This document shows, piece after piece, positions 21,510 through 32,278 of a stretch of DNA of 64,000 bases. The notes below the pieces were generated by a model. The model saw only the letters and a program-made list of their open reading frames with translations, had not been told where the DNA came from and searched no databases. Positions within the stretch are counted from its first letter, which is position 1. The number at the start of each line of letters is the position of its first letter. The position numbers were made by a program, and so were the translations under genes. Source of the DNA: Bos javanicus (taxonomy: Eukaryota > Chordata > Mammalia > Artiodactyla > Bovidae); assembly GCF_032452875.1 (NCBI RefSeq), contig NC_083868.1, positions 101,118,537 to 101,182,536 of the forward strand. The letters run 5' to 3'.

Positions 21510-22560
21510 CAATGTAAACAGGCTTATGAAGCTATTAATAAATGTTAACAATTAGAGAAAGAAAGAAGTTTTCAATATAAAAGCTTTACAGGGAAGTATC
21601 AATTCTGAGAATAAAGTGGAGTGGGTTTATCACACAGCAGTTATGTTACATTGACCTGAGGAGATTAGCTGATGGAAGATCAGTAGTATCCTCCTCCCTA
21701 CTTCCTCTGACTTGGAGAAGTAGTAGATCTGGCCAAAGTATAAACTGAACGTATCCATTGCCAAAGATAGTGAAAAGATGCTGGGGACTTTGCCCACAAT
21801 CAAAGTGAGTGTGGTGGGCTCTCCTGTTCATACTGTAAAGGCCTGGTGGAGAGTCAGATTGCTTGCTATTCACTGCCAACACCTTAGTCAGTGAGACATC
21901 TAGTCTACATTCCATTGGCATTAGATAGCTAGCATGCAGCCTTTCCTTCCAATGGAATACACTTAAAAGACTTGTTGCCATTAATATAGTCATCTCCTTG
22001 TAGTCTGAACACAAATCCAAGAACTGTAAGACTCTTAAAGAGTACCAGTAACAAAAAAGCAAAGATTTAAGATTAAAATGATAAAACAACATCAGAATCC
22101 ACATGCCCAGCCTCGCCATCCCCTTTACAATTCCTAAACTAGCCTTTCCCATTCCCAAGTCTGACCCTTCCAGTCCTGACCTAGGTCCCAACTCTCTGAA
22201 ATACTTAAGAGATTTTAAGTCTTTAAAATATCTCCTTTTCTTATTTAATAATTAATTTCCCCCTCAGTTACATTATTCCCCTATACAAGCACACTGCAAT
22301 ATTTTTTATGACAAAACAAAAAACTCCCTTGGATATCTTCTGGGCAAATGCTCAGTTTCAATTTACAATGAACTTTGTGAGAAGCTTGCTTGATTCCTAT
22401 TCTTCAAACAGTCCCATCAGGGTTCTGTACCACCATGTTTCAAAGGCCATCAATTAGATCTTCATTACCAGACTCAAGTCTATTAGAACTTGAAGACTGG
22501 GAACCATCTAGCTAGATAGGGACAGGCAGCGAATATACCCAGAAAATAGAGGCAAAGTGA
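21510..22560. other. Unique DNA with a 181-codon minus-strand frame
   Basis: An open frame of 181 codons runs from 22191 to 21646 on the minus strand. It has one hydrophobic stretch (about residues 26-52) and no domain I recognise. It might be a retroviral or other repeat remnant or a chance frame; composition is not strongly coding-like. I do not call it a gene. The rest of the interval shows nothing recognisable. Confidence 0.4.
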
Positions 22561-22562
22561 AA

Positions 22563-22688
22563 AAAAAAACCACTCAATCGTGTCCGACTGTGACCCCGTG
22601 GACTGTAGCCCACCAGTCTCCTCTGTCCATGGGATTCTGCATCAAAAGAATAGTGAAATGGGTAGCCATTCCCTTCTCCAAGGAAGTG
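22563..22688 (-). mobile_element. Partial Bov-tA SINE
   Basis: Reverse fragment starting with CACTCAATCGTGTCCGACTG, preceded by an A run, and ending around CATTCCCTTCTCCAAGG. The tRNA-like head is absent. It lies right before the MCUR1 pseudogene. Confidence 0.85.
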
Positions 22689-22689
22689 G

Positions 22690-24000
22690 TGGCTGAAATT
22701 GTGCCTGTCTTGTCTGGTGTTATTTATGTAGTTTCCTGGTGGCTGCTGCAGCTCTTGCTTCCTCCATGACAGCTAATTTCTCTGTCAGTCCCTACACTGG
22801 AGCACCAAAGGAGAGCTGTTACTCAGAGAAGAAGCTGCTCTTCATTGATACTCATGCCTTAGTGTGTTTACTACTCACCAAGCAGAAATGTACCTTCATT
22901 CAAGTGGATCATATATGACAAACAAGGATGTCATCTACAAAGATGTGATTCTCAAAATGCAGCTGATGGCTCCTCAGAAAATGTCTGAGATTGCTACTCT
23001 GAAAACATATGATTATTTTGGAGAACAGTAAGTTTTTAGCCCATAAAGCAGAAAAAAAAAAGGAAAAAAAAAAAAAACCCTAAATGACACTGGTTAAAGC
23101 ATAAAGTAATAGATGAAGTGATCAAAGTCCAAAATAAATGCCCCCTGCAAAAAAAAAAAAAAAATGAACTTCAATCTAGGAAAGAGTTGCTTTAAAAAGA
23201 AAAATATGGTATTCACTGAATGAAAGGAAGGTAAATAAAATTAGGAAAATATTGGTAGCATCACATGCCCAGCAACATAGGGCCTCAACAGACTGGAGTG
23301 ACACTGAGAACGCTGGCCTTAAAACCTTGTAGATTCTTGCAAACTTTATAATACTAAATATTCATCAACCTGTATTCACATGCTTACTGCTAACTCTAAG
23401 ATTTTATTGGTTATGGATATAGTATATTTCCTATTTTAAAAATCTCAATGCTTAAAATACTGTCTTTTGCCCATTCATTTCAAAGTTTAAATTTGCTATT
23501 TTATTCCTATTGTTTACTTTTATGCAAATTATGGATATGAAAAGATGTCATGAACTTTATAACAATCTGTCTTTTTTGTTTGGTTGACTTCATAATGCTG
23601 AATGCTGCTGGACAATGTTCAGCTGCACAATGAACTTTATCTCCCCCATGATGTACTGCAATAGTAAATATTTGTACTATATCCTGCAATTTAACATAAT
23701 TTGCACATATAGGCTTTTTTTTTTTTTTTGCTCCATTTTAAAGACATTGCTTTTACTGCATGAACTACACACTAACAAGAACTCCAAACTCCTTTACCCA
23801 ACCCCTAACATCAGCTGTTCCCTGTACAGCATTTTTGGTTTCAGGGTATTTTGTTTCAACTGAGCTGTTGGTGTAATGATACATCAGGACTTCTGCAACC
23901 AGAGTAGTTTTTCCCTCAGTGTCCTAGTAAATTATATTTATGGTTTCTTTTTGTATGCCTTCCAGTAAAAAAGTTTCTAAATGATTTTGCCTAATAAAAT
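22690..24000 (+). pseudogene. MCUR1: Processed pseudogene of MCUR1 (CCDC90A)
   Basis: MCUR1 is an inner mitochondrial membrane coiled-coil protein that regulates the calcium uniporter. Here an intronless, decayed copy is readable in pieces: DTHALVCLL (around 22840), VIYKDVILKMQ and QKMSEIATLK (22930-23000), ILENSKF (23015-23035), DEVIKV (about 23113-23130), then YSLNERK and ASHAQQHRA, ENAGLKTL and finally FTCLLLTLRFYWLWI ending at the TAG 23420-23422, which matches the parental C-terminus. The sister gene CCDC90B fits less well at VCLL, YSLNE and LWI. Frameshifts, in-frame stops, a deletion after VCLL and A-run expansions at 23052-23076 and 23148-23163 disable it. About 580 bases of 3' UTR follow, with AATAAA at 23993-23998. 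The 5' limit is approximate. Confidence 0.85.
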
Positions 24001-25334
24001 ATTTAAGCTTAAGAGCTTTTGCACAGTGAAAGAAATCATCAATAAAATGGCAAAATCTATGGACTGGGAGAAGATATTTGTAAATGATACATCTGATAAA
24101 GAGTTAATATTTCAAATGTATAAAGAGCTCATACAACTCAATATAAAAAATAACAACCAACCTAATTTGAAACATGGGCAGAAGACTTAAATAGAAATTT
24201 TTTCAAAAAAAATCAATACAGATGTCAAGAGGGACAAGAAAAGGTGGTCAATATCACTAATACATCAGTTCAGTTCAGTTCAGTCACTCAGTCATGTCCA
24301 ACTCTTTGCAACCCCATGAATTGCAGCACGCCAGGCCTCCCTGTCCATCACCAACTCCCGGAGTTCATTCAAACTCAAGTCCATCGAGTCAGTGATGCCA
24401 TCCAGCCATCTCATCCTCTGTCGTCCCCTTCTCCTCCTGCCCCCAATCCCTCCTAGCATCAGAGTCTTTTCCAAGGAGTCAACTCTTCACATGAGGTGGC
24501 CAAAGTACTGGAGTTTCAACCTTAGCATCATTCCTTCCAAAGAAATCCCAGGGCTGATCTCCTTCAGAATGGACTGGTTGGATCTGCTTGCAGTCCAAGG
24601 GACTCTCAAGAGTCTTCTTCAACACCACAGTTCAAAAGCATCAATTCTTTGGTGCTCAGCTTTCTTCACAGTCCAACTCTCACATCCATACATGACCACT
24701 GGAAAAACCATAGCCTTGATTAGACGGACCTTTGTTGGCAAAGTAATGTCTCTGCTTTTGAATATGCTATCTAGGTTGGTCATAACTTTCCTTCCAAGAA
24801 GTAAGTGTCTTTTAATTTCATGGCTGCAGACACCATCTGCAGTGATTCTGGAGCCCCCCCAAAAAACAAAGTCTGACACTGTTTCCACTGTTTCCCCATC
24901 TATTTCCCATGAAGTGATGGGATCAGATTCCATGATCTTCATTTTCTGAATGTTGAGCTTTAAGCCAACTTTTTCACTCTCTTCTTTCACTTTCACCAAG
25001 AGGCTTTTTAGTTCCTCTTCTCTTTCTGCCATAAGGGTGGTGTCATCGGCATTTCTGAGATTATTGATATTTCTCCCGCAATCTTAGGGAAATGCAAATC
25101 AAAACTACAATGAGATATCACGTCACACCTGTCATAAAGGCTATTTTCAAAAAGACAGCAAATAATCAATATTGACAGGGATGTGGAAATGGAGAAAAGG
25201 GAACCCTCATACACTGCTGGTGGGAATGTAAATTGGTGAGGACACTATATAAAACAGTATGGAGGTTCCTCAAAAGAATAAAAATAGAATTATCATATGA
25301 TGCAACAACTCCACTCTTGGGTATATGTAATGGA
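24001..25334 (+). mobile_element. L1 ORF2 3' region, split by BovB
   Basis: Left part 24001-24264 encodes the ORF2 C-terminal segment (AFAQ.KEIINKMAKSMDWEK-like, then ELIQLNIKNNNQPN). Right part 25085-25334 continues exactly where it left off (GGGAAATGCAAATCAAAACT ... GGAACCCTCATACACTGCTG). The L1 reading is colinear across the BovB at 24265-25084, which shows that BovB arrived later. Both ends of the L1 are missing. Its left edge touches the polyadenylation signal of the MCUR1 pseudogene. Confidence 0.9.
24265..25084 (-). mobile_element. BovB inserted in L1
   Basis: Reverse copy with complete 3' end (CAGTTCAGTTCAGTTCAGTC) and 5' truncation shortly past the YADD region (ATTTCTCCCGCAATCTT). 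The Asp-Asp box reads YADD-like as NADD (GGCATTTCTG for CTGCATATCTG). A single extra C in CCCCCCC near 24856 shifts the RT frame. A 137-codon sense frame remains over 24619-25032. Confidence 0.94.
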
Positions 25335-25434
25335 GAATTTTATGTTAACTCTTTTAAAAGACAAATTTCTTTTTCCTAACAATGATTTTAGAGCTATGCC
25401 TACTGTCCATTTGTGAAATTATACACACATCAGA

Positions 25435-25643
25435 GGCTTCCCTGGTGACTCAGACAGTAAAGAATCTGTCTGCAATGCGGGAGACTCAGGTTCGATCCCT
25501 GGGTTGGGAAGATCTCCTGAAGAAGGAATTGGCTACCCAGTCTTATATTCTTGCCTGGAGAATTCCATGGACAGATGAGCCTGGAAGACTACAGTCCATG
25601 GGATTGCAAAGAGTGGGACACGACTGAGTGACTACCCCTTTCA
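25435..25643 (+). mobile_element. Bov-tA SINE with long flanking repeat
   Basis: Full copy from GGCTTCCCTGGTGACTCAGA to GACTGAGTGACTACCCCTTTCA. It is flanked by direct repeats of 27 bases with 2 mismatches: 25400-25426 and 25644-25670, both of the form CTACTGTC.ATTT.TGAAATTATACAC. The right repeat is adjacent; the left one is 8 bases away. Confidence 0.93.
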
Positions 25644-25891
25644 CTACTGTCTATTTTTGAAATTATACACTAAAAATTTGTGAATCTTAGTAAATGGCTA
25701 CACAAAATCTCAAAGTTCTTGCTGAGCTACTCTACCTTACAAGGAATCAGATTATTTTAAACAGCAGGCAACAGCACGGAGGAAGCAAAAGACAAAAACA
25801 TTTGCAACAGCTTTGATCAAGCCACATGAGGAAACAGCCAGAGCTTGATATTTAAAATATATCTTTCCAGACACGAATGAAAAAAATGTAT

Positions 25892-27076
25892 AAGCCCTCA
25901 ATTACTCCAAGTATCAGGGTCTTTTCCAATGAGTCAACTCTTTGCATGAGGTGACCAAAGTACTGGAGTTTCAGTGTTAGCATCATTCCTTCCAAAGAAC
26001 ACCCAGGGCTGATCTCCTTTAGAATGGACTGGTTGGATCTTCTTGCAGTCCAAGGGACTCTCAAGAGTCTTCCTCAACACCACAGTGCAAAAGCATCAAT
26101 TCTTCAGCACTCAGCTTTCTTCACAGTCCTACTCTCACATTCATACATGAGCACTGGAAAAACAATAGTCTTGACTAGATGGACCTTTGTTGGCAAAATA
26201 ATGTCTCTGCTTTTGAATATGTTATCTAGGTTGGTCATAACTTTCCTTCCAAGAAGTAAGCATCTTTTAATTTCATGGCTGCAGTCACCATCTGCAGTGA
26301 TTTGGGAGCCCCCCAAAATAAAATCTGACATTGTTTCCACTGTTTCCCCATCTATTTGCCATGAAGTGATAGGACCAGATGCCATGATCTTAGTTTTCTG
26401 AATGTTGAGCTTTAAGCCAACTTTTTCACTCTCCTCTTTCACTTTCATCAAGAGGCTTTTTAGTTCCTCTTCACTTTCTGCCATAAGGGTGGTGTCATCT
26501 GTATATATGAGGTTATTGATATTTCTCCTGGCAATCTTGATTCCAGCTTGTGTTTCTTCCAGTCCAGCGTTTCCCATGATGTACTCTGCATATAAGTTAA
26601 ATAAGGAGAGTGGCAATGTATAGCATTGACATACTGCTTTTCCTATTTGGAACCAGTCTGTTGTTCCATGTCCAATTCTAACTGTTGCTTCTTGACCTGC
26701 ATACAGGTTTCTCAAGAGGAAGGTCAGGTGTTCTGGTACGCCCATCTCTTTCAGAATTTTCCACAGCTTATTGTGATCCACACAGTCAAAGGCTTTGGCA
26801 TAGTCAATAAAGCAGAAATAGATGTTTTTCTGGGACTCTCTTGATTTTTCGATGATCCAGCAGATGTTGGCAATTTGATCTCTGGTTCTTCTGCCTTTTT
26901 CTTAAAACCAGCTTGAACTTCTGGAAGTTCATGTATTGCTGAAGCCTGGCTTGGAGAATTTTGAGCATTACTTTACTAGCGTGTGAGATGAGTGCAATTG
27001 TGCGGTAGTCTGAGCATTCTTTGGCATTGCCTTTCTTTGGGATTGGAATGAAAACTGACCTTTTCTAGTCCTGTGG
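25892..27076 (-). mobile_element. BovB truncated at both ends
   Basis: Reverse copy from the equivalent of CCAGCATCAGGGTCTTTTCC to AAACTGACCTTTTCTAGTCC. The terminal ~130-150 bases at the 3' end, including the CAGTTCAGTT repeats, are missing, which is unusual for a LINE and suggests later deletion. A 225-codon sense frame (26104-26781) includes the motif YTDD in place of YADD, and the FIDYAKAFD motif is interrupted by a frameshift and stop upstream. Confidence 0.92.
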
Positions 27077-27517
27077 ATTATGCTAAATTAAAAGGAAATG
27101 TGGATTTTATTTTAATCTCACAGCTTTAGAAGTAGCATCAAACTGTATTGGGAAGAAATGTTGGGAAAGAAGTGCTGTATTGGGGAACACAGAGCAGAAA
27201 AAGCAGGGAAAACCGATGAGGGGAAAAATGCTTGGGCTGCCTTTCTTAAGTTAAAAAATGCAAACAAAGTGAGACTCAGGTAAATGTCAAGAAACAATGG
27301 ACAGGCCCAGCTGACAAGCACAATGTTACTTGAATATAATGCAAAGTTGAAAAGTCAAAGACTTATATGCAGAATCTAAAAAATAAAAAGATATAAATGA
27401 ACTTATTTACTAAACAGAAACAGAATCACAGACTTAGAGAACGAACTTATGGTGACTGGCAGTAAGCGTGGGGAGAGGGATAGTTAGGGAATTTGAAATT
27501 GACAAATACACACTGGA

Positions 27518-29628
27518 ACGTTGTGCAAAAGGCAGGGATCAAGACCATCCCCAAGAAAAAGAAATGCAAAAAAGGCAAAATGGTTGTCTGAGGAGGCCTT
27601 ACAAATAGCTGGTTGCCATTTCCTTCTCCAATGCATGAAAGTGAAAAGTGAAAGTGAAGTCGCTCAATCATGTCCAACTCTTCGTGACCCCATGGGCTCT
27701 TCATGACTCCAGGCTCCTCCGTCCACGGGATTTTCCAGGCAAGAGTACTGGAGTGGAGTGCCGTCGCCTTCTCTGGAAAAGAAGAGAAGTAAAAGGCAAA
27801 GGAGAAAGGAAAGATACACCCATTTGAATGCAGGGTTCCAAAGAACAGCAAGGAAAGATAAGAAAGCCTTCCTCAGTGATTAATGCAAAGAAAAAGAGGA
27901 AAACAATAGAATGGGAAAGACTAGAGATGTCTTCAAGAAAATTAAGGGATTCCAAGGGAACATTTCATGCAATATGGGCACAATAAAGGATGGAAATGAT
28001 ATGGACCTAACAGAAGCAGAATGTATTAAGAAGAGATGGCAAGAATACACAGAAGAACTATACAAAAAAGATCTTCATGACCCAGATAATCACGATGGTG
28101 TCATCACCAACCTAGAGCCAGACATTCTGGAATGCGAAGTCAAGTGGGCCTTAGAAAGCATCACTAAAAACAAAGCTAGTGGAGGTGATAGAATTCCAGT
28201 TGAGCTATTTCAAATCCTGAAAGATGACGCTGTGAAAGTGCTGCACTCAATATGCCAGCAAATTTGGAAAACTCAGCAGTGGCCACAGGACTGGAAAAGG
28301 TCAGTTTTGATTCCTATCCCAAAGAAAGCATATGCCAAAGAATGCTCAGACTACCGCACAATTGCACGCATCTCACACGCTAGTAAAGTAATGCTGAAAA
28401 TTCTCCAAACCAGGCTTCAACAGTGAATTGTGAACTTCCAGATGTTCAAGGTGGTTTTAGAAAAGGCAGAGGACCAAGAGATCACATTGCCAACATCCCC
28501 TGGATCATGGAAAAAGCAAGAGAGTTCCAGAAAAACATCTACTTCTGCTTTGTTGACTATGCCAAACCGTTTGACTGTGTGGATCACAACAAACTGTGGA
28601 AAATTCTTCAAGAGATGGGAACACCAGACAACCTGACCTGCCTCCTGAGAAATATGTTTGCAGGTCTGGAAGGAACAGTTAGAACTGGACATGGAACAAC
28701 AGACTGATTCTAAATAGGGAAAGGAGTATGTCAAGACTGTGTATTGTCACCCTGCTTATTTAACTTATATGCAGAGTACATCATGAGAAATGCTGGTCTG
28801 GAAGAAGCACAAGCTGGAATCAAGATTGCCAGGAGAAATATCAATAACCTCAGATATGCAGATGTTACCATCCTTATGGCAGAAAGCAAAGAGGAACTAC
28901 AGAGCCTCTTGATGAAAGTGAAGAGGAGAGTGAGAAAGTTGTCTTAAAGCTCTATTCAGAAAACTAAGATCTTGGCATCTGGTCCCATCACTTCATGCAA
29001 AGAGATGGAGAAGCAATGGAAACATTGACAGACTTTATGTTTTGGGGCTCCATAATCACTGCAGATGGTGAATGCGTCCATAAAATTAATAAAAAATGCT
29101 TCCTCCTTGGAGGAAAAGTTATGACCACCTTAGGCAGCATATTAAAAAGCAGAGACATTACTTTCCTGACAAAGGTCCATCTAGTCAAGGCTATGGTTTT
29201 TCCAGTAGTCACGTATGGATGTGAGAGCTGGACTATAAAGAAAGCTGAGTGCCGAAGAATTGATGCTTTGGAACTGTGGTGTTGGAGAAGTCTCTTGAGT
29301 GTTCCTTGGACTGTAAGGACATCCAACCAGTCCATCCTAAAGGAAATCAGTACTGAATATTCATTGGAAGGACTTATGCTGAAGCTGAAACTCCCATACT
29401 TTGGCCATCTGATAGGAAGAACTGACTCATTAAAAAGACCCTGGTGCTGAGAAAGATTGAAGGCAGGAGGAGTTTAGGATGAAAGAGGATGAGACGGTTA
29501 GATGACGTTATCGACTCAATGGACATGTGTTTGGGTAAATTCTGGGAGTTGGTCATGGACAGTGAGGCCTGGCATACTGCAGTCCATGGAGTCCCAAGAG
29601 TTGTATATGACTGAGTGACTGAAATGTA
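27518..29628 (+). mobile_element. BovB in L1, with a BovA inside
   Basis: Begins near GGCAGGGATCAAGACCATCC in the region between endonuclease and RT and ends at ACTGAGTGACTGAAATG. Frames at 27911-28426, 28423-28707, 28744-28947 and 28995-29450 encode consecutive RT parts, separated by frameshifts and stops. Motif A keeps its aspartate (FVDYAKPFD) but the active-site box is YADV instead of YADD, so the enzyme is dead twice over. The 3' tail is diverged. Confidence 0.93.
27612..27775 (-). mobile_element. BovA half-element inside BovB
   Basis: GGTTGCCATTTCCTTCTCCA to GAGTGCCGTCGCCTTCTC, one and a fraction BovA units in reverse. BovB resumes at TGGAAAAGAAGAGAAG. There is a short local duplication at GACCCCATGGGCTCTTCATGACTCC, unlike the family consensus. 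Confidence 0.9.
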
Positions 29629-29742
29629 ATGGACTGATATTTAAAATGGATTATCAGTGAGGATCTACTGTATAGCATAGGCAACTCTGCTCAATATTAT
29701 GTAACAACGTAAATAGAAAAAGAATTTGAGAAATGATGGATA

Positions 29743-30220
29743 TGATACGAAGTCCAAGTTTACTCTGCTCACTGCAGGATAGGCCAATGAATCCAAAAGG
29801 ACAGTTGTGGAGGCAAGAAAGAGACTTTAATCGGGAGCTGGCAGACCAAGAAAATGGCAGGCCGGCACCTCAAAATAACCATCTTAGTGGGGTCTGGATG
29901 CCCAGTTATTTTATAGATCTGAGAGAAAGAAGCAATGAGGAACAAAAGTAAAAAAGCAGAATGGAGAGGAAGATGCAGTGGAGAAGTAAAGTGAAAGGGT
30001 CTTCAGTCTTGTAAAACATCTCCAAGGGAATGTCCAGTCTCTGAAAGGGGTGTGTTAATCCCTTCTCTTCACAGGTGGGCAGGGAAAGGCAGTTTAGTTT
30101 ATAATTAAGCACAGGGGCAGGGTCCTCCAGGCAAGCCTTTGAGTATGATTATAATAATAAAAGCAAATTCAAAGATACAGTTTCCAACATGGAGTCTGAA
30201 TTGGCTTCCTCCCTGAAACA
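29743..30220 (-). mobile_element. Solo LTR of an endogenous retrovirus (4-bp target duplication)
   Basis: A 478-bp insertion in L1 with terminal TG...CA (minus strand starts TGTTTCAGGGAGGAAGCC and ends TTCGTATCA). It is flanked by GATA at 29739-29742 and 30221-30224, a 4-bp target duplication of the size made by class I (gamma-like) endogenous retroviruses. Removing it restores the L1 reading across GGATACATGTATAC. On the minus strand a TATAAAAT box (29908-29915) is followed about 80 bases later by ATTAAAG (29825-29831), a plausible poly-A signal for a short R. No internal viral genes are present, consistent with LTR-LTR recombination. The family name cannot be assigned. Confidence 0.85.
29908..29915 (-). 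promoter_or_regulatory. TATA box of the solo LTR
   Basis: TATAAAAT on the minus strand, inside the LTR and suitably upstream of the presumed R region. Whether it is still active is unknown; a transcript would run toward lower coordinates into the BovB at 27.5-29.6 kb in antisense. Confidence 0.6.
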
Positions 30221-30314
30221 GATACATGTATACATATAACTGAATTACTTTGTTTTACAGCTAAAACTAACACAAATTTGTTAATCAACTGTACTCCAAT
30301 ATAAAGTAAAAGAT

Positions 30315-30857
30315 TTTTTTAAGTCACTATGTGAAAATTCATTGAATAATTTTTCTTTTTGAGTAAAAATTTTAAAATGATTATAAAGATAGTATTTACA
30401 ACTAATTGTTTTGAACACTCCATCCTTATTTTAGTGAAATATAAGCCCAACCTCAACATAAAGAAAATAACATAAAAGAGGAGGCAAATGAAGAATAGCA
30501 CAGTAAAATCAGTAGTAACTAGGGTCATAAAGAAGTTGTTGATGATATTTTAAAAAGACAGTGTATTGAATGGAGAAGAAAGCAATGATTTGTCACATTG
30601 CACTGCATGCTTTCTAGAGTGATATGAAATATATTCCTATAAAAAAATTCACCCTTCCTATACAAAGAAAATGTAGTTAGTTGTATCCCTTATTTGGTAA
30701 AATCCATCGGTTAAAAGACAGTGCATTTCTGTGCACGAAATAAAAGACCCAAAGAAAAACTCTAAAAGAAGAGGTAGAAAAAATAGAGGCAAGCAAAGTA
30801 TTTGGGGCAGAAAGGAATGCTGGAATGTAGAGAGGAGATGGTCATAATCACAGGCTA
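30315..30857. other. Unique DNA
   Basis: No recognised repeat or gene. Short minus-strand frames are not credible. Confidence 0.5.
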
Positions 30858-31020
30858 TTAGAGCTGAAACAACCCTTAAAGATATTCTTGTCCGAAGCAC
30901 TCAATGTTTTTGTTAAACCTAAAGAACTGAAGTGATTTTCAAGGTTACACAATTACCGAGTGAAAGAAAGAGAACCAGAATGCTTAACTCTTGGTTCCCA
31001 ACTCTTGTACTCTGGTCTCA
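30858..31020 (+). mobile_element. MIR-like SINE remnant
   Basis: The order TATTAGAGCTGAAACAACCC, AAGATATTCTTGTCC, AACTGAAGTGATTTTCAAGG and TTACACAATTACCGAGTG corresponds to the old mammalian MIR-type layout (gagctggaagggacctta ... ggtcacacagctag). It is very diverged. Confidence 0.6.
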
Positions 31021-31764
31021 CAGAACTTAAGTCTAAATTCCTTCAACTGTTCTGGAAAGTCTGTGGAAAAGCGGAAAAGAAGAATCTATCTTACATGCAA
31101 AGTACAGGATCCAGTAAGTCCCTATAGATTCATATTTTAATCCAATATTCTCTGTGTCTTGCAATAGAGCTGAAGAAGTTGGCCACATGCATATTCTAAG
31201 TGTCTATCCTAAAAGATTTTAAGGTTAGCTTCAAATATTTTATTTATGCTAGTCTTAAGCCACCTCTTTTCTGATGATGCTATCACTGTATAATATGGGC
31301 AATGCTTTCTCTGAGCAACAACATCCTCAGAATGAGCTTCAAGCACTTTTTCTGGATCCATTTTCTATCTCTCACTAAATCTTCATACAGGAGGTCAGTA
31401 GGAATTTTAAAGTTACATCCCAAAGACATTTTATTTACTAGGGTCTTCCTATAACCATATGCTTGAGATCTGGGCTGTAAGTTTTTATGATCATAAAATA
31501 GATAATATAGCAAGTATTATCTTCATATTTTATTCTCTGTATTCCCCTGCGTAGTATCCCAACTGAATTAAAAGCCATTGTTGTATGAAATTTAAACTGA
31601 AATTCTAGGAAACTGTATTGGAAATATTTCCTTTCTTCAAAGACTTTAACCATCATGTAGAGACATAACAGGAGATTAAAATATAAAAGCATATACCAAT
31701 GCACATATAATTGTGTCACAGAGTTGAAGAATATGTAGTTCATGATTTAATTCAAAACTCCTGG
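31021..31764. other. Unique DNA
   Basis: No recognised feature. A 101-codon minus-strand frame at 31438-31743 shows no known domain. Confidence 0.5.
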
Positions 31765-31922
31765 GACTCCCTTTGTGGTCCAGAGGTTGAAATTCTGCCT
31801 TCTAGTTTGGAGGACAGGGTTCAATCCCTGATTGGATAGCAAGGATCCCATGTGCCACAGGGCAGCTGGGCCAGGCCGCTGCAACTGAGACATGATGCAG
31901 CCAGATAAATAAATAAATACTT
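31765..31922 (+). mobile_element. CHR-2-type tRNA-derived SINE
   Basis: GGGACTCCCTTTGTGGTCCA (A-box region), GGGTTCAATCCCTGATTGG (B-box), GCTGCAACTGAGACATGATG and a tail of AAAT units (ATAAATAAATAAATAC). This is the older cetartiodactyl tRNA-Glu-like SINE type, without a BovA part. Confidence 0.82.
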
Positions 31923-31992
31923 TTAAAATTAATTAAAAACTATAAAATAGATTATTTGTTTATAAAAATTATGAGGGCCTATATTTGTAACT

Positions 31993-32263
31993 TGGAGAAG
32001 GCAATGGCACCCTACTCCAGTATCCTTGCCTGGAAAATCCCATGGACGCAGGAGCCTGGTAGGCTTCAGTCCATGAGGTCACTAAGAGTCGTACACGACT
32101 GAGTGACTTCACTTTCACTTTTCACTTTCATGCATTGGAGAAAGAAATGGCAACCCACTCCAGTGTTCTTGCCTGGAGAATCCCAGGGACAGGGGAGCCT
32201 GATGGGCTGCCATCTATGGGGTCGCACAGGGTCGGACACGACTGAAGCGACTTAGCAGTTAGC
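31993..32263 (+). mobile_element. BovA2 SINE with perfect target duplication
   Basis: Dimeric BovA2 from GGAGAAGGCAATGGCACCCT to CTGAAGCGACTTAGCAGTTAGC. A 12-bp duplication, ATATTTGTAACT, is identical at 31981-31992 and 32264-32275. The AGC tail is almost absent. Confidence 0.95.
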
Positions 32264-32278
32264 ATATTTGTAACTATG

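Larger units (their letters stand above)
27355..30314 (+). mobile_element. L1 3' end, split by BovB and an LTR
   Basis: Three colinear pieces of one L1 3' UTR: 27355-27517 (ACTTATATGCAGAATCTAAA ...), 29629-29742 (GGATCTACTGTATAGCATAG ...) and 30221-30314 (GATACATGTATACATATAAC to the ACTCCAATATAAAGTAAAAG end). A BovB separates the first two and a solo LTR the last two. The 3' end and poly-A region of the L1 are preserved. Confidence 0.9.

Noticed and set aside
22690..23422. MCUR1 copy as a functional gene
   Set aside because: Multiple frameshifts, stops, a deletion and expanded A runs; no introns.
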